From Erysipelotrichaceae bacterium (GTDB taxonomy: Bacteria; Bacillota_I; Bacilli_A; Erysipelotrichales; Coprobacillaceae), in assembly GCA_021201315.1 (NCBI GenBank), contig JAJQFG010000104.1, positions 1-60,592 of the forward strand: DNA of 60,592 bases, read 5' to 3'. The stretch's first letter is position 1. Each line of letters starts with the position of its first letter. Below, in pieces: positions 42,067 through 51,116 of this stretch. Both the position numbers and the translations under genes were made by a program. Below the pieces are notes generated by a model. It was not told the DNA's origin, ran no database searches, and worked only from the letters and a program-made list of their open reading frames with translations.

Positions 42067-43578
42067 TCATAATCCTCTTTGTAGCATCCCCCCATCCAAG
42101 ACATATGTTTGTTGTAATAACATATCACCATAACAAATCATAGTCTTTCCATATAACAAACCTTTTCCTTCTATATAACTCATCATCTTTAAATCTATAT
42201 TCAATTCATGAAACAAACTATAAAGATAACTCTTTGCTTCTACATAGGCTTGTTGTAAGTAATCATTCAGTATTATCTCTATTTCATGATTCATAACAAT
42301 TTCACCATTACAACAAACACCATAAATATTTTTATCATAAATAACTTCTAAATCATTTAATAATTTATATTTAGGCTTATCATTATCTTGCTTGTATAAA
42401 CCATTTATTAAAGGATCAACCATTTGATTATAAGTTAAATCAAACGCTGATAAAGTAGACTTATCATAAGATTCTTGAATAAAAGGAATGCAAGATAATT
42501 CAGATAAAGTCATATTAATAAATTGATTCATTTCTTTATCATTATTAATAACAATATCATAATTATAATATCCATTATATATTTCTTCTTTTTGAATACT
42601 ATAAATTAAAGGATTTAACTTCTCTAAAATATGATATTCTGCTTTATACATACAATTCTCATAGACAAAAGATATATGGTGATATTCTATTACCAATAAT
42701 ACATCAAAATGCTGATTAATCATTTTATTTAAATATTGCAATATCAAATAGGACTCATTATCTTTAGCAAATAATTTTGTATAATGATTATATTTATCCC
42801 TATATCCTAACATTTTCTTATCAATTTCATTGATCAATATTGATGCAATATCATCTTTAACATGTTCATTAGACATTAAAGCAGCAAGTTCTTTTTGATT
42901 GATTTTAGCTTTAAATGAATGCGAACAAAATGTATATGATAATTTAAGTTCATGATTCTCATAAGTTAATTTTTTAATATGCATACCTATAAAAGACATA
43001 TATTTAGGTTCAATAAGAGCTATAATGTCCTTCCCATGCTCAAATAAATAGGATACACATATCAACTCATTTTTATCATCACGTCTTGTTTCATCCATCA
43101 ATAAATTAAACAAAGTTTCGAACATAGAATTATCTTTTTGCAACGCTGATTTTGATAAACTGATAGAATCACGCATACCATAACAAGTTATTGTATCACG
43201 ATTATCATAAAATATTTTTTGAATAACAGATATTGGTTGAGGAGAAAAATGCTGTTGCATATAATTTAAAAGTAATTGAAAATTATTTTGCATAGATAAA
43301 GTTAATATTATTTCTATTGGTTTTTTATTTTCAATAGATTCCACATCAGTTATGTCTGTTTTAGGACATGTTATAACATTAAATAATTTTTTTACATCAG
43401 TACTAACTGTTTGCTTATTTATACATATTTCTTCTAAATCACCTACTAAAATATAATTACCTTTCAAACTCATTCTTAAAGCTACAATATTCATATTATA
43501 AGCTTCTTCAACGAATGAAATGATTGCTTTATATTTTTTTCTTAAGCTCTTTGTAATTGTATATTGCGTTTTAGCCAT
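42067..43578 (-). CDS. Unrecognised 503-aa protein, third gene of the MoxR-VWA operon
   Basis: No family recognised and no membrane segment or signal peptide. The N-terminus is basic (MAKTQYTITKSLRKKYKAI); the rest alternates predicted strands and helices. GYYNYDIVINNDKEMNQF and IYGVCCNGEIVMNHEIEIILNDYLQQAY are its more distinctive stretches, and no catalytic motif stands out. Good ribosome binding site (GGGAGG). Starts 12 nt after the VWA gene. Neighbourhood suggests it is a substrate, adaptor or effector of the MoxR-VWA pair. Confidence 0.75.
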   Translation of the reverse strand: MAKTQYTITKSLRKKYKAIISFVEEAYNMNIVALRMSLKGNYILVGDLEEICINKQTVSTDVKKLFNVITCPKTDITDVESIENKKPIEIILTLSMQNNFQLLLNYMQQHFSPQPISVIQKIFYDNRDTITCYGMRDSISLSKSALQKDNSMFETLFNLLMDETRRDDKNELICVSYLFEHGKDIIALIEPKYMSFIGMHIKKLTYENHELKLSYTFCSHSFKAKINQKELAALMSNEHVKDDIASILINEIDKKMLGYRDKYNHYTKLFAKDNESYLILQYLNKMINQHFDVLLVIEYHHISFVYENCMYKAEYHILEKLNPLIYSIQKEEIYNGYYNYDIVINNDKEMNQFINMTLSELSCIPFIQESYDKSTLSAFDLTYNQMVDPLINGLYKQDNDKPKYKLLNDLEVIYDKNIYGVCCNGEIVMNHEIEIILNDYLQQAYVEAKSYLYSLFHELNIDLKMMSYIEGKGLLYGKTMICYGDMLLQQTYVLDGGMLQRGL

Positions 43579-43590
43579 AGAACAGCCTCC

Positions 43591-45339
43591 CTATATAAGA
43601 TTTTGTATAAATTGGATAAGATCTTTTGCATTTAACATTTCATGCATATTAAAATATTTTCCATATAAAGAAGCTAACGAATCAGCTGTATTCCATTTAT
43701 TATAAGATTCAGTATTCAACCAATAAGCTTTTTTAACACGTCTAGCTATGTTTTTCATGATTTCTTCTCCAGTAGGATTATGATTATTACGAGCATCACC
43801 AATAACTATAACAATACTATCAGAAGTAAAAATTTGTCGGTGTTCATTCCAAATACTATTGAATGGAACAAAATAATTGGAATAAACACCATGACGTGGA
43901 ATAAGATTCAATGTTTTTTCAATAGATGTAGCTATATTGTCAGAATCCATAATGGTTGAAATATCAAAAAGTGAATCTACAAAAGCAAAAGTTTGGCATC
44001 CTCTAGGAAAAATAGATTTAAGAATATACATAAAAGTTAGCATCATTTGTGACGCATCTTTGCATGAACCAGAAACATCTAAAATCAAAATAATATTGGT
44101 TTTATTTGCTTTTGGTTTTAGATAAGAAATTTCAAGTGGTAATCCACCAGTTTTTAAAGCATGTTGAATTGTTGTCTGCATATCAATTTTTCTTATCTCG
44201 TTTGTTTGAATATGACGCGAAAAACGAGTCTTAAAATTCACAACATTCTTTTTAATAAAATAATATATATCTTCTTTTTCATTTTCAGATAAAGTATTAA
44301 ACTTTTTATCAAGTATATCTTGCATATGATCAATAGTACAATCATATGCTTGAACTGAATTTTTACCTATAAATTCATCTCTATGACAAAGACTTTGATC
44401 TTTTTCAATAATCATGTGATTCTTATAATTAATCTGCTCATTAATTTCTTTTAATCTATTTTGGATAAGCTCATGTTTCTTTTTTAGTTCTTTTAACTGA
44501 TTATGATATATTTCTATTTGTTTATCATAGTTTAATCGCACATCTTTTTGTTTTTCTCTAATAATTAAATCTAAATGATTTTGAATATCTTCGTTATATT
44601 TAATATCTAAATGATTTTGAAAATGTTTTTGTTTGATGAGTTTATCAATTAACTTAAAAAAATTATTCATCTTATCAAATAATTCCAAATCATTATTTTC
44701 TAGAGCCTCTTCACTTAATTTAACAATATTCATTTTTATATTTTTAAATAATGATTCATCACATTCATACAAAATACTTTCATTATACTCTTTAAAAATA
44801 TCTATCATCATTTCTTTTTCACATATTGATAAGGAAAACTCATATGATTGATTATTATCTAATATTTTGTCAATCAAAGATTGTTCTTTTTTAGTAAATT
44901 TAATTGGTTTGATTGGAGGCATTTGAATATCGATATATTTATCCTGATGTTCATATATTTCTTTTTCAATGGCTTTTAATTCATTAGCCATAAGTTGCTG
45001 TAAATGATTCAAGGTTTCTAAATAATTATGGTAAGATTTATAACATACATCATATTGATCTTGCCAATGTTGTTTTTGCTTTGTTAGCAAAGAAATACTT
45101 TCATAATTTTGTTTATCATACCAATAGCTTTTGAAATAATCATCAATAAGTATATATTGTTGATAATTACTACAAAACACAGCTTTCATAATACCTAATA
45201 CATCATCAGTATTGGTAAAATCCAAATCATCATCAGCCATTATCTCAAAAAAACGTTTAATTTTATCACTCATAATAGCAAAGCCATCATCATGAGCATT
45301 CAAATATGAAGAAAAATCAACAATATAATCTGTAATCAT
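43591..45339 (-). CDS. VWA domain protein of the CoxE type
   Basis: 582 aa. N-terminal CoxE-like helical part (FSSYLNAHDDGFAIMSDKIKRFF, FCSNYQQYILIDDYFKSYW), a long charged coiled coil (about residues 85-320, e.g. QIEIYHNQLKELKKKHELI), and a C-terminal VWA domain (about 405-582) whose MIDAS motif DVSGS begins at Asp421, followed by GDARNNHNPTGEEI. VWA proteins of this type work with MoxR ATPases in metal insertion or complex remodelling. Thirteen nt after the MoxR gene. The large coiled coil inserted between the two CoxE halves is unusual. Confidence 0.83.
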   Translation of the reverse strand: MITDYIVDFSSYLNAHDDGFAIMSDKIKRFFEIMADDDLDFTNTDDVLGIMKAVFCSNYQQYILIDDYFKSYWYDKQNYESISLLTKQKQHWQDQYDVCYKSYHNYLETLNHLQQLMANELKAIEKEIYEHQDKYIDIQMPPIKPIKFTKKEQSLIDKILDNNQSYEFSLSICEKEMMIDIFKEYNESILYECDESLFKNIKMNIVKLSEEALENNDLELFDKMNNFFKLIDKLIKQKHFQNHLDIKYNEDIQNHLDLIIREKQKDVRLNYDKQIEIYHNQLKELKKKHELIQNRLKEINEQINYKNHMIIEKDQSLCHRDEFIGKNSVQAYDCTIDHMQDILDKKFNTLSENEKEDIYYFIKKNVVNFKTRFSRHIQTNEIRKIDMQTTIQHALKTGGLPLEISYLKPKANKTNIILILDVSGSCKDASQMMLTFMYILKSIFPRGCQTFAFVDSLFDISTIMDSDNIATSIEKTLNLIPRHGVYSNYFVPFNSIWNEHRQIFTSDSIVIVIGDARNNHNPTGEEIMKNIARRVKKAYWLNTESYNKWNTADSLASLYGKYFNMHEMLNAKDLIQFIQNLI

Positions 45340-45352
45340 GATAAAACACTCC

Positions 45353-46258
45353 TTATGTTAAATCATGCTTTAAATCATCCAATATATTCATATTTAATAC
45401 AACATCCTGATCCTGTTTATTTTTCAACAATGCACATATGGAATGATCAAGATCATCCATATTATTTTGATCATAGTTTTCATAAATATATTGTGCCCAA
45501 TCAATAGCTTCTGATATAGAAGGTGTTTGTTTTAGGGATAATTTTTGTATTTTAGTTAAACAATTAGCAACGCCTAAACATAATTTTTCAGATACATGAG
45601 ATTGCATCTTTAAAATTTCAAACATTTCTTCTTTTGTTTTAGATTGAATATACAAAAAATTACATCTTCTTTTTAAAGCATCCGACATTAAACGATAATT
45701 ATTAGAAGTTAAAAATACAATAGGTTTCTTATCATCATTACAACAAATTGTTTTATATTGTGGAATGCTTATACTATAGGTATCCAGGAATTCTAATAAT
45801 GTATATTCAATTTCCTCAGAAGCTTTATCAACTTCATCCAATAGTAATACACAACGCTTATCAGATAAAATTGATTTTAAAATTGGTCTTGCGATAATAA
45901 AATCCTTACCATAAAAATCAATACATTTAGCTATATTAAAAGCATCATCCATATTCTTATCCTTTAACAAATTTTCTAACGTACTTTTAATTGCTTCAAT
46001 AGTTAATAATTGACGCTGATAATCATAATCATATAATATCTTATCAGCAGTCAATCCTTCATAAAATTGAACTCTGAGTAATGGTGCATCAATCATTTTA
46101 GCAGTAGCAATTGCTAAACTTGTTTTACCTACACCTGGGTCACCTTCAACAAGTAATGGATAATGATTATTAATCGCACCAGACAAAGCATATACTATTT
46201 CTTTAGAAGGTAGATAATTATAATCTTTTAATCCTTGTTTAATTTCATTAATTCTCAT
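45353..46258 (-). CDS. MoxR-family AAA+ ATPase
   Basis: 301 aa. Walker A LLVEGDPGVGKTSLA (Lys45), Walker B CVLLLDEVDKASEEIEYTLLEFLD, sensor 1 IVFLTSNNYRLMSDALKRRCNFLYIQ with the Arg finger. MoxR ATPases remodel partner complexes together with VWA proteins. First gene of a four-gene operon. AAGGAGA precedes ATG 46258. The TTACCGGTAA palindrome near its promoter suggests regulated expression. Confidence 0.9.
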   Translation of the reverse strand: MRINEIKQGLKDYNYLPSKEIVYALSGAINNHYPLLVEGDPGVGKTSLAIATAKMIDAPLLRVQFYEGLTADKILYDYDYQRQLLTIEAIKSTLENLLKDKNMDDAFNIAKCIDFYGKDFIIARPILKSILSDKRCVLLLDEVDKASEEIEYTLLEFLDTYSISIPQYKTICCNDDKKPIVFLTSNNYRLMSDALKRRCNFLYIQSKTKEEMFEILKMQSHVSEKLCLGVANCLTKIQKLSLKQTPSISEAIDWAQYIYENYDQNNMDDLDHSICALLKNKQDQDVVLNMNILDDLKHDLT

Positions 46259-46316
46259 CGCAAATCTCCTTTGTTAAAAATTTAATTCAAACAATATCAT
46301 TTTTGATGTATTCAAT

Positions 46317-46336
46317 TTACCGGTAATTAGATTATA
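46317..46336 (-). promoter_or_regulatory. Promoter and palindromic operator of the MoxR-VWA operon
   Basis: On the - strand TGCTATAAT with hexamer at 46331-46336; the -35 is weak. Immediately downstream, over the expected start site, lies the perfect 10-bp palindrome TTACCGGTAA (46317-46326), GC-rich against an AT-rich background. Confidence 0.5.
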
Positions 46337-46399
46337 GCAAATCAAAGACGTTAAATAAAGGTAGATTTGGGAATTTCGTATCTATTCCAAAAATTTTTT

Positions 46400-46432
46400 T
46401 AATAAATTAAAAGAGCAGTTCTCACTACTCTT
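46400..46432 (-). terminator. Terminator of ymfH
   Basis: AAGAGTAGT / ACTGCTCTT on the - strand (one G-U pair, 4-nt loop; 46411-46432) followed by TTTAATTTATT. It overlaps the ymfH stop codon. Confidence 0.6.
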
Positions 46433-47705
46433 TATTAATCAAAAATGAACTTGTATATTCTTTATTAAACAATGATTGACATTCATAAATATCATCTAAT
46501 GTTAAATCATTCAATGTATGAATTAAATCAAATATAATACTACCTTCAAAATAATAACGACTAAACATACTAGCAATACTTTCTGGCGAATTAAAGATAC
46601 CAATTAATTGACCAATATTCTTCTTTTTAACACGTTCAAAATCATTTTGGTCAATCTTATAAGAATCCATATGATCAATTAAATCATATATTCTTTTCTT
46701 TAATTCATCTACGCTATCACTATCACCACCAATTTGAATAAATGAATAATCCCTTTCTTGTGTAAAATTAGCAGAAAAACTATCATTAATAATACCTTCT
46801 CTACTCCATGATTCAAAAATATTTGAACTCTTCGCAAATAAGAGATCTAATAAAACATTCATAGCCAATTCTCTTTTAAGTTTCAATTTAGGATCTTTTA
46901 AAATATCATTAACTTTAATAGATACAATTAATTTTGGCATTATAACATCCATATGCAATACATTATCTTTTATAGGTACTGTATCATCTTCTTTAACTTC
47001 TTTACGAATAATTTCTTGTGGATTATCAAAATGCTTCTTATCTTGATTATTTCTAATCAGTTTCATTGTATCTTCTGCGTTGATATTACCCACTACAAAT
47101 AACATCATATTATTTGGATGATAAAATGTATGATAACACTTTTCTAATATTTCTTTATCAATTTGAGCAACTGTCTCAACCGTACCAGCAATATCTATTT
47201 TGACAGGATGATTATTATATAAATTTTGGATACTGCCAAAATAACAACGCCAATCAGGATCATCATCATACATACCAATTTCCTGATTAATAATCCCTTT
47301 TTCTTTTTCTACATTTTCATCCGTTAAATATATATCTTGAACAAAATCAAGTAACAACTCAATACATTCATTTTCATGACTCGTTGTATTAAATAAATAA
47401 GCGGTACGCGTTGATGAAGTAAAAGCATTGGTTTGTGCACCCAAAGCAGCAAACTTATCACTAGCATCACCATCACTCATTTCAAACATCTTATGTTCAA
47501 GAAAATGTGCAACACCATCAGGAACAGTTATCATTTCTGTTTCATTTAGAGGTATAAAAGTAGTATCAATTGATCCAAATCTTGTAGAAAATAAACCATA
47601 AGTCTTAGAAAAGCCTGGTTTAGGAAGTAAATATACTTTCAAGCCATTTTTCATTTCTTCAAAATATAAATTCTCCTGTAAATTATCATCTCTAATGATT
47701 TCCAT
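46425..47705 (-). CDS. ymfH: YmfH-type M16 metalloprotease
   Basis: 426 aa. M16 peptidase with inverted zinc motif His67-Phe-Leu-Glu70-His71 (GVAHFLEHKMFE) and the downstream Glu in EKGIINQEIGMYDDDP. Pairs with YmfF; in B. subtilis the ymfF-ymfH pair has been linked to modification of elongation factor P. It overlaps ymfF by 14 nt. Active-subunit features are complete. Confidence 0.9.
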   Translation of the reverse strand: MEIIRDDNLQENLYFEEMKNGLKVYLLPKPGFSKTYGLFSTRFGSIDTTFIPLNETEMITVPDGVAHFLEHKMFEMSDGDASDKFAALGAQTNAFTSSTRTAYLFNTTSHENECIELLLDFVQDIYLTDENVEKEKGIINQEIGMYDDDPDWRCYFGSIQNLYNNHPVKIDIAGTVETVAQIDKEILEKCYHTFYHPNNMMLFVVGNINAEDTMKLIRNNQDKKHFDNPQEIIRKEVKEDDTVPIKDNVLHMDVIMPKLIVSIKVNDILKDPKLKLKRELAMNVLLDLLFAKSSNIFESWSREGIINDSFSANFTQERDYSFIQIGGDSDSVDELKKRIYDLIDHMDSYKIDQNDFERVKKKNIGQLIGIFNSPESIASMFSRYYFEGSIIFDLIHTLNDLTLDDIYECQSLFNKEYTSSFLINKE

Positions 47706-48966
47706 AATACTCCTTTCCAGTTAAGAAGAATATGGTATCTAATTGAACTTTTTGAGATACTTTAATAAGGTCTTCTTTACTCACTTGCATTAGCTTATCA
47801 ATATATTCTTCATTGCTTTCCTTTTTACCAACAATATCACGATTATATGCTAAAGAAATAATACTATTAGGTTCATCCCTTGTTTTCATAAGTGAATTTT
47901 TAAGCATCATCTTAGCTAAATCTATTTCTTCGTCTTCAATATGACCAGATTTTAAATCATCAAGTTGTTGTTGTATCAATGATTTAGTCTTTTCATAATC
48001 ATCAGCTTCAATACCAGCATTAACAATCATAATACCATTAAAAGCATCATAACTAGAGGAAACATAATAACATAAACTATTTTCCTCTCGCACAACCTTA
48101 AACAACCTAGATTGTGAAAAGCCACCAAATATTGCATTAAAAACAGTAAAAGCATAATGATATTTAGAATTAAAATCTATATCAATACTATAACCCATAT
48201 TCAATTTTGATTGTGTAATATCTTGGGTTTCAATGACTTCTAATACTTCTTCTTTGTTATTCTCATAAATATATGATGAATCATAAATCACATTATTATC
48301 AGGAAATCTTAAATACTGATTAAATAAATCAACAATATTTTCATCAATATCTCCAATAACATAAACTTCTTTTTTATCATAATTAATACAATCTAAAAAA
48401 TATTGATATAAAACAGAACTCGTAATTTCATCAATCTTATCTTCATAACCCGTATTAGGAATACCCAATACACAATCTTTACCCATATAATCAAACAACT
48501 TATCCAAAGAATAAGTAAACTTATCATCTTTATCCATCTGTAATCTTGCTTTTAACTCTTTTTTCTTTAATTCAACGATTTCTTCATCAAAAGCATTATC
48601 TTTTACATATGGATCAAATAAAATATCACTTATAAGTTCAATCATATTTTTTAATAAATTTTCTTGATTAGGTAAATAAACATCATTCACAAAGCTTGTA
48701 TGAAGATTAATAACTTGTGATTTTCCTTTCGTATTAATATTTGTTGATAATCTTGCACCATAGTTATCATCTAAATAAGAAGCCAAATCTTTCGTTGTTG
48801 GATACTTATTTGTAGCTGCAATCAATACAAATGTTAACAATGTCCTTAATGTTGTATTTTCTTTTGTTAAAGGACTCTGTAAGCGTAATGATATATTGAT
48901 TGTCTTAAATTTTTTTGTAGGAATAAGATGCAAAGTATATCCCTGCATTTGATAACTTGAATTCAC
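47692..48966 (-). CDS. ymfF: YmfF-type M16-like protein (non-catalytic partner)
   Basis: 424 aa of M16 fold (FNAIFGGFSQSRLFKVVREENSLCYYVSSSYDAFNGIMIVNAGIE) but no HxxEH motif, so it is the inactive partner of the heterodimer. The start is GTG 48966 after GGAGGA. The order importer-ymfF-ymfH and ftsK upstream matches B. subtilis. Confidence 0.9.
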   Translation of the reverse strand: MNSSYQMQGYTLHLIPTKKFKTINISLRLQSPLTKENTTLRTLLTFVLIAATNKYPTTKDLASYLDDNYGARLSTNINTKGKSQVINLHTSFVNDVYLPNQENLLKNMIELISDILFDPYVKDNAFDEEIVELKKKELKARLQMDKDDKFTYSLDKLFDYMGKDCVLGIPNTGYEDKIDEITSSVLYQYFLDCINYDKKEVYVIGDIDENIVDLFNQYLRFPDNNVIYDSSYIYENNKEEVLEVIETQDITQSKLNMGYSIDIDFNSKYHYAFTVFNAIFGGFSQSRLFKVVREENSLCYYVSSSYDAFNGIMIVNAGIEADDYEKTKSLIQQQLDDLKSGHIEDEEIDLAKMMLKNSLMKTRDEPNSIISLAYNRDIVGKKESNEEYIDKLMQVSKEDLIKVSQKVQLDTIFFLTGKEYYGNH

Positions 48967-48993
48967 ATAAATCCTCCTTTTTTGTATACTCCT

Positions 48994-49021
48994 ATTATAC
49001 TCTTATTTCATCAAAGTTAAA
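48994..49021 (-). promoter_or_regulatory. Sigma-A promoter of ymfF-ymfH
   Basis: On the - strand TTTAAC (49016-49021), 16-nt spacer, TATAAT (48994-48999), just after the nupQ terminator. Confidence 0.55.
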
Positions 49022-49049
49022 CAAAAAAGGTCAAGAAATATCTTGACCA
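49022..49049 (-). terminator. Terminator of the nucleoside importer operon
   Basis: GGTCAAGA / TCTTGACC stem with a 4-nt loop (49029-49048), followed on the - strand by TTTTTTG. Confidence 0.85.
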
Positions 49050-49050
49050 A

Positions 49051-50013
49051 TTATCTCGATGATTTATCGTAAGGAACACCACTGGCTCGCGGTCCTTGAG
49101 AATCCTTAGAAGTAACAACTAAAACTATTAAAGTTGCGACATATGGAATAAGCTTATAAACAACACCAGGCATATTTAAAGCATTCAAGAAGCCAATTGA
49201 TGTATATGAATAAGATAATGTTTTCATTAAACCAAAGAAGAAAGCAGCACCCGCAATTCTCCATGGCTTCCAGTTACCAAAGATAAGTACAGCCATAGCC
49301 AAGAAACCATAACCAGCAACATCACTTTCAAATTCAGTGGCAATTGGGATAACATAAATTAAACCACCAATACCACCTAAGATACCAGAAATGATAACTG
49401 AAATATATCTTGTTCTATAAACATTGATACCAGCAGCATCAGCAGCAGATGGATTTTCACCACATGCTCTTATTCTTAATCCAAATTTAGTTTTATACAT
49501 TACAAACCATGAACCAACTAAAATGATTACACCTAATAAAGTTGTAACATAGCAATTCTTAAAGAACAAATCACCAATCACAGGAATACTACTTAATCCT
49601 GGCACCGCTGTAATTCTAAATTCATTCGTAAATAAAACTTGTGAAACACCATCCAAAGTAGTTTTTGCAAAGAATAAACCAAAAGCTGGTGCAAGCATAT
49701 TTAAGGCAGTACCAGAAATTGTCTGATCGGCCTTCAAGGTAACAGAAGCAAACGCATGTAGTAAACCAAATATACCTCCAACGAAACCTGCAACCAATAA
49801 AGCACAAAACAATAATGTCATACCACTCATTGTACCATTCAATTGCATTATATGAATAAAGTAAACACCAAAGAAAGCACCAAAAATCATAATTCCTTCT
49901 AAAGCAATATTAACAACACCACTACGTTCACTAAACATACCAGCTAAAGCCACAATCATTAATGGAATAGCGAAGTATAAAGTTTGTCTAAATAAGAAAT
50001 AAATCAATGACAT
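49051..50013 (-). CDS. nupQ: Nucleoside ABC transporter permease NupQ
   Basis: 320 aa, about eight membrane helices; family signature MFSERSGVVNIALEGIMIFGAFFGV and LRIRACGENPSAADAAGINVYRTRYISVIISG. Permease of the BPD_transp_2 class, forming the channel with NupP. Its ATG shares one base with the nupP stop (TAATG), giving tight coupling. Confidence 0.92.
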   Translation of the reverse strand: MSLIYFLFRQTLYFAIPLMIVALAGMFSERSGVVNIALEGIMIFGAFFGVYFIHIMQLNGTMSGMTLLFCALLVAGFVGGIFGLLHAFASVTLKADQTISGTALNMLAPAFGLFFAKTTLDGVSQVLFTNEFRITAVPGLSSIPVIGDLFFKNCYVTTLLGVIILVGSWFVMYKTKFGLRIRACGENPSAADAAGINVYRTRYISVIISGILGGIGGLIYVIPIATEFESDVAGYGFLAMAVLIFGNWKPWRIAGAAFFFGLMKTLSYSYTSIGFLNALNMPGVVYKLIPYVATLIVLVVTSKDSQGPRASGVPYDKSSR

Positions 50014-51116
50014 TATTCGCTACCTCCTTCGTTTTCTATTTTCTTTTGATCTTTTTTACTAGGATGTTTATCCATAAATTGATCTATGAATGATTTAATT
50101 AATAATGAGAATGAACTAAAATAAATAATAACAGCTACAATAACATCAATAATTTCAACTGGAATATTGCATGCTTGCATATATGTACCACCTAAATCAA
50201 TGTAAGCTATAAATATTGAAGCTGCAATACATCCTAGTGGACTGTTTGCACCTAACAATGCAACCGGTATACCATTAAAACCTTCAGCTAAAGTTGTTTC
50301 TGTAATTGCTAAAGCTTTACCTGATCCAGCAATATATGTCAAGCCTCCACCAAGTCCAGCAAAAGCACCAGCCAAAACCATAGACATAATTGTACATGTT
50401 TTTTCATTCATACCTGCATATTTACTAGCATCAACATTATGACCACAAGCTTTTAATTCATAACCAAATGTTGTTTTATTTAAAATATACCAAGCTAAAA
50501 TACAAACTAATATTGCAATAATAGTACCACCATTAATACTAGATCCACCAAATATCTTATCTAAACCAAATTTAGGAACAGCAATATTGGCAGTATAAGA
50601 ACGAGACTTGCCTTGATCAAAGATAAAACGCTTAACCCAGTCAACTGTTAACAACATACCAATATAATTAAGCATAATACCTGAGATAACGACATTAACA
50701 TTTTTGTAAGCTTTCATTACAGCAGATATAAATGCCCACAGTGCTCCAGCCGCAGCAGCAGCAAGTAAACAAATGATCCATAAAATAGCACTAGGGATAA
50801 CACCTTCTAGTTTAATGGCTAAGAATAATGCTGTAAAAGCGCCCATCGTATATTGACCAGTAACACCAATATTGAAGTTACCACATTTAAATGCAAATGC
50901 CACAGCTAAACCAGTCATCATAATAGGTACTGCATAATATAAAACATCTCCTGTACTACGTAAGCCCTTATAAAAACCACCTTGAGCCAATATACCAAAA
51001 GCTCTCAAACCTTGTGATGGATTTGTTACCATAATAATGATAAATCCTACTAACAAACCAACAGCTATGGCAATAAGAGATGATAAAAATACTTTAAATC
51101 CTGGTCTATTTCTCAT
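50013..51116 (-). CDS. nupP: Nucleoside ABC transporter permease NupP
   Basis: 367 aa, about nine membrane helices; KCGNFNIGVTGQYTMGAFTA and YELKACGHNVDASKYAGMNEKTCTIMSMVLAG are the family signatures. It overlaps the ATPase gene by 11 nt. The C-terminal tail is charged and cytoplasmic. Confidence 0.92.
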   Translation of the reverse strand: MRNRPGFKVFLSSLIAIAVGLLVGFIIIMVTNPSQGLRAFGILAQGGFYKGLRSTGDVLYYAVPIMMTGLAVAFAFKCGNFNIGVTGQYTMGAFTALFLAIKLEGVIPSAILWIICLLAAAAAGALWAFISAVMKAYKNVNVVISGIMLNYIGMLLTVDWVKRFIFDQGKSRSYTANIAVPKFGLDKIFGGSSINGGTIIAILVCILAWYILNKTTFGYELKACGHNVDASKYAGMNEKTCTIMSMVLAGAFAGLGGGLTYIAGSGKALAITETTLAEGFNGIPVALLGANSPLGCIAASIFIAYIDLGGTYMQACNIPVEIIDVIVAVIIYFSSFSLLIKSFIDQFMDKHPSKKDQKKIENEGGSE

